This document shows positions 53,001 to 62,000 of a stretch of 64,000 nt of DNA, one piece after another. This DNA is from Amphibalanus amphitrite (taxonomy: Eukaryota > Arthropoda > Thecostraca > Balanomorpha > Balanidae). The stretch's first letter is position 1, and every line of letters begins with the position of its first letter. A program made the translations under genes and the position numbers. Location of the stretch: positions 620,001 to 684,000 of the forward strand of contig NW_024881671.1 in NCBI RefSeq assembly GCF_019059575.1. Direction: 5' to 3'. The notes below the pieces were generated by a model. It was not told where the DNA came from. It did not search any database and saw only the letters and a program-made list of their open reading frames with translations.

Positions 53001-56000
53001 GAACTGACTTACCCGGCTGTAGCTGACAGGCCATGTAGGGATTGCCCTCGTAGCCATCGACGCAGTAGCATTCCGGCACGTGGTTTTGCACACGGCAATT
53101 GGCGTTAATTCCGCACGTGCCCGGGCAGGGGTCAATACACTTGAAACGGATGCAGGCCAGCTGAGGCGCGCACTCGTACGAGGTCTCGCACTCGCGCCGG
53201 CAGCCGAGACTCGGGTCACCCTGCGCCAGCGGAAATGCACTCGTTATTTATTGTTCACTATTGTTTTTCTCAGAAATGCACAACGACTCAAGAGAGCAAC
53301 TATAGCTAGTGCCAGTTACAAAACCCGATTAATAATATACCTACAAGCGCTAGCTATGAAAAAAGAAAAAGATTCTGGTACAAGTCAATGAAAGAGCCAT
53401 CTAGCTTCCACGTTTCTCAGTACTCCCTGTCAACAACAAGCTTTGGGTTTATATTAGTCGGCGTTTTCGCCACTGACCTGGTATCCGGGTAGGCAGGAGC
53501 AGACGGCCCGCTCGCCGGCCTCTCTGCACTCCGTGTTCCGACCGCACGGGTTCGGGTAGCACGGGTTGATGACAGCGACCGGTGGCTCCTTGTCCGGGGT
53601 ATACGGCGCTGCAACGGCGGAATGCGAGGTCAAAACAACAGCTTTGTAAAAAAAACAGCTTTGTGATAAAATTATTCTAGTCTACTCGTATATTCAAAAC
53701 GTGCTCAAGGTGTCAAGTTTTTTTTTTTTAAATAATTGCATTAAGTGCTCAACCACCAAACCAGAGGCATCATGTGGACTCACTTGTAACTGGTTTCAGC
53801 TCGCAGGACACGAAGGCATCTCCCTGGTAGTCCGCCGGGCAGTAGCAGTTGGGCACGTGGTTGACCACGTTGCACTGAGCGTTGGGGCCGCACACGCCCA
53901 CACACGGGTCTCGGCACTTGTTGCGGAAGCAGGCCTTGTCGCGCGGGCACTCTGAGTTGATGACGCACTCGGGCTTGCACTGGACGTACGGGTTGCCAAA
54001 GTAGTCGTCGCGGCAGGTGCAGACGCCGTTCTGGCAGTCGGCGTTGGCGCCGCACGGGCTCGGCGAGCACGGGTCGCGCGGCTTGGGCCGCTCGGTGACC
54101 GGGAACGGTCGGCACTGCACGAACGGGTCACCCGTGTGTGTGCTCGGGCAGCTGCAGATCGGGTTGTGGTTGACCACCTCGCAGTTGGCGCCGACGCCGC
54201 ACACGCCCTGGCACGGATCGCCGCAGCGCTGGCCGAGACACGCCTGGTGCGTGAGGCACTCAGAGTTGATGACGCACTCGGGCTTGCAGTTGGGTGGGGA
54301 TCCGAAGAAGCCAGGCCTGCACGAGCAGACGGCCCGCGAGCCGACCTCCCTGCACTCGGAGAACGGTCCGCAGGGCGACGGCTGGCACGGGTAGACGGGC
54401 ACGGCCGGCGTGACCGGCACCGGGCGACAGTACGAGTACGGGTCGCCCGTGCTGCCGTCCGGACACCGGCACAGCGGCTGGTGGTTGATGGTGTTGCACA
54501 CGGCGTCCACGCCGCACAGGCCCGGGCACGGATCGACGCAGGTCAGCTTGTCAGAACAGACCCGGTTCGACGGACACTCGGACGAGACGACGCACTCGGG
54601 ACGGCAGCTCACCAGCGGGTTGCCGAAGTAGTTTGTGATGCATGAGCAGATCGGGTAGCCGTTGGTGACCTTGCACTCGGCGTTTAGGCCGCACGGCGAC
54701 GGTTGGCAGGGGTTGACAGGCGTCAGCGGAGGCGCAGGCGTCACCGCTGTCGGAGACGGAGAGTCTGGTCAGCTGAGTTTCGGCAAGGGTAGCTGGTAAT
54801 GACTTTAAATTAACTTTTAAGCATTGGGAGGTGGAAAGCTTGAATAAATTTGAGCATCAAACAATATTGAGACAGTATTTATACAAAAAGTTACTGTTTC
54901 AGCGATTCTCACAAACAAGTACAGGCAATGGAAGAATGATCAATAGTTTTCTCATGGCTTTTGATTTTCTCTGACTGGAACGCCCCCGATGGCGATACTT
55001 ACGGCGCAGTTTGCAGATGGTTGTTGGGTCTCCGCTGTACCCCTCCGGACAGGAGCAGACGGGCCGGTGGCTAACCACCTGGCAGTCGGCGCCCACTCCG
55101 CAGGCGCCCGCGCACGGGTCGCGGCAGTCGCGGTTGATGCACGCCTGCTGCGGCGGACACTCCGAGTTGCTGGTGCAGCCGACTGAGTAGCACGGCGTCA
55201 GCGGAGGGCTGCCCTGGAAGCCAGCCACGCACGAGCAAACGGCGCGGAAACCGTCGCTGCGACACTGCGAGTTCGGGCCGCACGGCGAAGGCACACAAGG
55301 CTCCACTTGCTGGTCGGGGATGACTGCAACGAGAAAGGCGGGGGCGTCAGATTCTGTTTGGGTTGTTTGCCTGCGCACAGCGGCATGCCATCTTAATACG
55401 TAATAAACACCATTAGCCCTGGCAACATCCTAAAGTTGAATGAGCTAGCTATGCAACACACACAAGAGATTCGTCCATCAGAAAAGGATGGGAGCCTGCC
55501 TCACCTGGTGGTCTGGTGATTGGCTCCGGGGCGCACTGCGTCATCGGGTCGCCAGTGTAGCCGACCGGGCACGTGCAGATGGGCGCGTGGTTCACCACGA
55601 AACACTCGGCGCCGACGCCACAACTGCCCGGGCACGGGTCGCGGCACTTCTGGCCGATGCAGGCCTGCTGCAGCGGACAGCCGGCGTCGTTGGTGCACTC
55701 GGGCTGGCACAGCACCAGCGGGTTGCCGCGGTAGCCGGGCGGGCACGAGCAGACGGGCCGCTGGCCGTTGTACTGGCAGTCGGCGCCCTGGCCGCACGGG
55801 CTCGGCGAGCACGGGTTGCTCGGCTGGGTCGGTCGCTCGGTGACTGGGAACGGTCGACACTGGGTGAACGGGTCGCCCGTGTAGCCGCGCGGGCAGCTGC
55901 AGATCGGGTTGTGGTTGACCACCTCACAGTCGGCTCCGACGCCGCACGAGCCGACGCACGGGTTGCCGCAGCTGTTGCGGATGCATGCCAGGTTGGAGGA

Positions 56001-59000
56001 GCACTCGGAGCTGACCAGACACTCGGGACGGCAGCCGTCCCGCTCCGTGTAGAACTGGCCCAGCGGACACGAGTCCGGCAGGGGACGCGGCTCCGGCGGG
56101 TCTGTCGGGCCGGGCACCGCTGTGGGTGAGAGACAAGGGCGCTGTCAGACAACTAGCTCCTTTGGTTGAAAATGGAGCGCACCTTTTGCGTGTTTTACAC
56201 TTTTGCTTGATTTCCTGAAATCCAATCATTGTTTACGGTGAGCTCGTTTCACGTTTGGCTTAAGCAACATGTTGGACATTATTTTAAGCTTCCTTGATTT
56301 TGTAGCGTACTTTTCATTAAAAATATATGCATGATAAGCATGTCAAAATATTGTCACTTGAAAATGGAAGGAGCTAAGAGTATAGTCGTGCCCCTCCTTC
56401 GTTGACTCACGTCTCAAGAAGCACTGCTGGTACGGGTTGCCGGTGTAGCCGGCCGGGCACTTAAGCATGTCAAAATATTGTCACTTGAAAATGGAAGGAG
56501 CTAAGAGTATAGTCGTGCCCCTCCTTCGTTGACTCACGTCTCAAGAAGCACTGCTGGTACGGGTTGCCGGTGTAGCCGGCCGGGCAGGCGCAGACAGCAC
56601 GGTGGTCGTCCACGTCGCAGACAGCCGCTACGCCGCAGGCGCCCTGGCACGGGTCGACGCACTTGTTGGCGATGCAGGCGAGGTCTTCGGCGCAGTCGGT
56701 GCTGACGCGGCACTCCTCGCGGCAGCCGGTCTGCGGCGAGCCGAGCAGGCCCGGCAGGCAGGTGCAGAGTGGCCGACCGTTCACCGAGGTGCACACCGTC
56801 TGGTCGCCGCACGGGTTCGGCACGCACGGGTCCGGCGTGCCAGACGGAGGCCGAACTGAAACATGCGCGCCATGCTGACCCATGCGCGTAAGGCGACCGT
56901 GCGGCCGGCCCATGCGGCGCCGCTACCCGGCGTCAGGCATACTGATACAGGCGACGGACAGACAGACGGGCAGGCAGGCGCCCGGGTGCGGTCTGGGCCG
57001 ATGCGGGAGTGAGGTGCCATGGCAGAGACAGACCCAGAACTTGTGATGCCAACCCAGTCGCAAGAGGCTCTCAAACCGATTTATAGTTGTGGCAAGGTTC
57101 GCTTTTAACCCATTGCTAAATGTGCAAGATAGCTTTCAAAGGGCCGCAGTTCCAGACCGCACCCTAGCACGCAGACACTTGGAAGAAACCGCTCTGGAAA
57201 CACGACATCGAATAGAAAGCAGAAGAGCTAACAGTGCACGTGTGACGAAGTCCACTCGCCGAAGATATGGCGGCGGCACAACCATGCGCATCACAGGCAT
57301 GCTGGAGCGGGCCTCGCGGTAAAGCCGCGGGCCCACGCCCGGCAGATTCCACAATACAGGTCAGCGACACACAAAGGCAAGATCCTGCTCCTACGCTGAC
57401 TGCAGCCCTCCTGACAGTGCTACCGACATGGCAGGCACACTAGGGTGCCCCAGGGGGGAGCAGTCGGGGAGAAGGGAGTGGGAGTGGGCGGACCATGCTC
57501 ACTGCCGCTGGGTGCCGGTGCCCGGTGCAGTGGGGCTCATCTTCTCTGATCATCATCTCCTGCTCCTCCTCCCGAGCCGCCCGACCTCAGTCCGCATGCC
57601 AAACCACTGACTGTCGTTACCTGCGATCTCCGCCTGGTGCGCTGGTCCTCCTACGGTGTTGTGATGTGCCTCACCGCACAGCTCTCCCGGCCGCCGAGGA
57701 GTCGTCTCGACGCTCGGTGTTCACGTTGCCGAAATGATGTCGGCTCCAGAGCCGTGGTGTTTGGCCCGACATCGGTGTTGGTTTGAGGGTTGGCAAGGTG
57801 GTTGGGTAGGGTAGGTTTGGGATGACACAATAAATCGTACACAGGAACACATAACAACTGTTTTCACTGGGTAAGGGGTATGACACTATGGTGTCCCACT
57901 TACTTGTGGCCACCTCCTGGCAGAGAGTGACGGCGTCGCCGGTGTAGCCGCGCGCGCAGGTGCAGATCGGGCTGTGGTTCACCACCTTACACTCGGCGTT
58001 GATGCCGCATGCGCCAGCGCACGCGTCAACGCACTTCTGTGCGACGCACATATGCGTGGCGGAGCAGTCCTGGTTGACTTCGCACTCGCTCCGGCAGCCG
58101 AGCTGGCTGGTCGGGTTGCCGATCAGGCCTGGCTCGCAGGCGCAGCTGTACTCCCCGCCGGGCCGCGCAGTGCAGACGGCTCGCGGGCCGCACGGGTTCG
58201 GCTGGCACGGGTCGCGCGGACGGCACCCGGTCACCGGGTCGCCCGTGTAGCCCGGAAGGCACGAGCAGAGTGGCCGGTTGTTGACCACGTCGCACCGAGC
58301 GTTGGCTCCGCAGTCTCCGGGACCGCACTCGGCGACCACCAGCGCCTCGCAGCGCTGGTAAGGATCGCCCACAGTGCCATCGGGACAGTAGCAGGTCGGG
58401 TTACGAGAGGCGTCGCAGCGAGCCCCTCCCCCGCAAGGGTTCGGGTTGCACGGGTCACGCGGTGGCGAACAGCCGCGAATCGTGTTCGGGTCTCCGAAGA
58501 AACCTTCCTTGCAGGTGCAGCGATGGAAGCCGTACACCACGTTGCAGTTGGTGTTGGGTCCGCATGGTGAGGGCTCGCATGGACTGCGGATCGGGGTGCA
58601 ACTCGTGCTCGGAGGACTGCCAGTGAAGCCCGGCAGACAGAAGCACACGGGCTCGTCGTCGACTTCGCGACAGCCGGTGTTGGCGCCGCACTCGTAATCG
58701 TCGCACTCGTTACCGTCGGGCACTGTTGGATGAAACAGTGAATGTTAACCAATGTCGGGACCATCATTCAGGCATATAAAGGAACAGTGACATGCAATTT
58801 TTACAGCATTATGGTTGATGTATGCTGTACATTGCATAGTGTTAGTGTGGTCTTGCTATTGTTGGCCCACGCTACTTACTGCACTTGACGAAGGGGTTTC
58901 CAGTCTGTCCTCTGGGGCAGGAGCAGATGGGGTTGCCCTGATCGACCTCGCAGATGGCTCCCAGTCCGCACGGGCTTGGGTCGCACGGCTTGTACGGAAC

Positions 59001-62000
59001 TGTGTGGAGGTGGAGCATGATAAGTCAGTGGGTTTTATCGACAGCAGACTTATAATATTATCGACAAATAAGGACACGTGAAGTGTTATCTGTAATGTCA
59101 CCAACATAATATAACAGGTCTCTGATGAAAGCAGATCTACAATAAGTCATCACGAGTTGTCAAGGCCTCTTAGCGCACAATGCCAGCACAAGACTGGCGT
59201 GCTCACCCTGGCAGCTGATTTCCGGATTGCCCTGGTAGCCAGACGGGCACTTGCAGACGGCGCGGTGGGCGATCACATCGCACATGGCGTTGGTGCCGCA
59301 CTTGCACGGGTCCTCGCAGCGTCCGTTGATGCAGGCCTTAGTGCTGGGACACTCGCGGTCGGCGCGGCAGCCGAGCGCTGCGGGAACAGGGCGCTTAGCA
59401 CGGGGAGGGGCGCGCCGCAGAGCCACCGGAGCCGGATTATGCAGTTATAAACTGGTGCCGAGATACTCAACGAGCAGGGTCAGTAACACGCCTGGATTCT
59501 GGTTACATTGTTATGGCCTCAAGACATCCGATCATAATATATGCATTGCTAGTGATGAAGAAGTAGTTTTTGTTATCATTTTTGTTAGGTCCATAGATAT
59601 ATTAGGTTCACTTTTTCAGTCAGACCATTCACAATAGTTACACCTATGAAGATCATTCTCTCATTAAAATATTAGCGTCAGTGACCAGTGTTACATGTTA
59701 GCTTAGTTTCGTTTTGCAAGTTATATTCAGTTTCACCAGTACCCAGCATGTCCACGGGGCTGCCATCTCGAACGTTCCGGGGAAATATCGAGCCTCGTCA
59801 GATAGATACTAAAAAGAGTTCCCCGCGACGAGCATCACCCTTCCTGGCCCTTCCGTCTGCTTACTATTAGGGGCGTAACAACTGCTCTTGGGGTCCCCAG
59901 TCTGTCCGGCGGGGCACGTGCACGTGGCCACGTGCTGCCTCGTGGCGCACCGCGCCGTGGGGCTGCACGGGTTCTCCACGAGACACGGGTCCATGCACTG
60001 TCGGTTAATGCAGGCCCTGTCGGCCGGACAGTCGCTGGCGGCCACGCACTGTCCGCCGTCGTCCACTGGAAGGGGCCGGCCGCTCGGTCAGCTCTCGGTC
60101 CCTCCACCCTCCCGAGCAGAGCTGAGCGAGGGATCTTTAGAGTTCAGAGCGCCCTATATTGTGGGCGTGTGGTTCTATACATGAGAACCGTATGAATGGC
60201 GATCCAATGCATATTTCATAATGTGATGTAGAGAATGCCATTTGTTAGATTTTTCATGCGAAGAAAGAAATGTTTCGCTATTTATCCAGTCAGCTCTGCT
60301 CAGGATTTTTGGCCTCTTGTAATAGAGATTGACAGACTTCATACAGAAGAAACGGTAAGGTGAAAAGTGGTTATAGAACAATTGCAAGGAAAGTCAGGTA
60401 AACTTCTTTGCAAACATTGTTAGGTTACACATACGTCGGAAAAGAGAAAGCCGCGACAAAGAGAGCTATATGTATACAGCTAGGTAATACCATAAGCATA
60501 TATCTACAGCAGCCTGAGACAATTAGAACGTCACGGATAAAGATAAATGTTTCATCCACCACATAGAAATTATTTAGAGAAACAAAATTACACAAAGAAG
60601 GGCGGTGAGATTAGTAAATTAGAAGAAGACAGACGCGTGAAGGGAGCGTTGAGCTCAGTTGGGAATCGTCGAAGCTCCGACTCGTCTCCCACTGTGGGTT
60701 CCCAGCGTCTGGGCGTCGTTTACCCTGCTCACGTTTTAGGCAGTCGGGCCCGCCGTAACCCTCTGAACAGACGCAGCGCGGCGAGTTATTCTCGGTGACA
60801 CAGCGCCGGTTGCCCTCGCAGCGCACCTCCGGACAGGGGTCGACGCAGTAGACGCCGGCGCAGCGCAGGTTAGACGGACACGTGGTGTTACCGCGGCAGC
60901 TCACTGGACGGCAGGGGTTAGTGGTCAGCCCCGCTACCTCAGACACGACGAACCGGCCAGGTGAGGGCACACCGCCAGTTGGTGAGTAGTTAACACCTGT
61001 TCAGTTTCACAGTTGGTGAGCTCCAGGAGGCGTTAGGACTGGTTAGAATTGTGAGTGGGAAGATACGGGACGAGGCTATGTCTGTTTTGCTGTCGTTGCT
61101 CTAGTCAGTCGGGACCTTCACCTCCATACCGCAGGCAACCCGGATGTCATCTCTACATTTTGTACGAATAGCATGCAAAGCGCCACTCCAGCACACATCA
61201 CCAACCACAGCAATTCAACTGGCTCCGGGCTCGAAACGCGGCAAAGAAAAGTAGCATTCTCGGAACTAAGAGCATCATTGAAAAGAAAGAGAGACAGCAA
61301 GGCTTTGCAATACATTTAAACACTATGCGATTCGCAAATAAAATGTAATGCAAGATGCTTTGTCTTTTGTTTATGCGTTCTGTATGTCCAATGAAAAGAA
61401 GACCAAATGAAACAGTGCAACTTTGTATGGCTGCAATACTGCTGAGAGCGAGGAAAACGATAGACCATAGAGACACAGGCAGAGACAGAAGAAGACGTCG
61501 ACAGATGTGCTTACTATTGGCGCATTCCACCTTGGGGTCGCCCCTGAGGCCCGCGGGACAGTAGCAGATGGGCTCGTGGTACTCGGCGCGGCACTGGGCG
61601 CCGCGGCCACACTGGGCCAACGGGCACGGGTCCACGCACCGGCCGTACATGCACGTCTTTGTGTTTTCGCAGTCGTACATGGTCTTACAGAAGTCGCGAG
61701 GACCGGCTGGTGTGGAGGCACAGGTCAGGTCAGGTCAGGGGCGTTCAAGCTGAGGCACATACGTTTGAAGGTGGATACCTACCTATACTTGTAAGCTGTC
61801 ATCTAACACAACATGAAACGTTTCGGAGATCAGATGAATGGTTGCATGAAGAGAGACGTAAGGGAATTGTATCCACCAAAGCGGTACAACGTTCGTTTTA
61901 CCACTGGCTTATCGCTTTGCATCAGCGTCTTATCGTTGATCGTCGAAGCTTATAGTAACAGAAGTACGGGATAAACAACATCACACAAATAATCATAAGC

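Noticed and set aside
56411-56460. Separate small exon at the first copy of the 125-bp duplication
   Set aside because: It has a donor and 49 coding bases but no acceptor; it is a duplication by-product.
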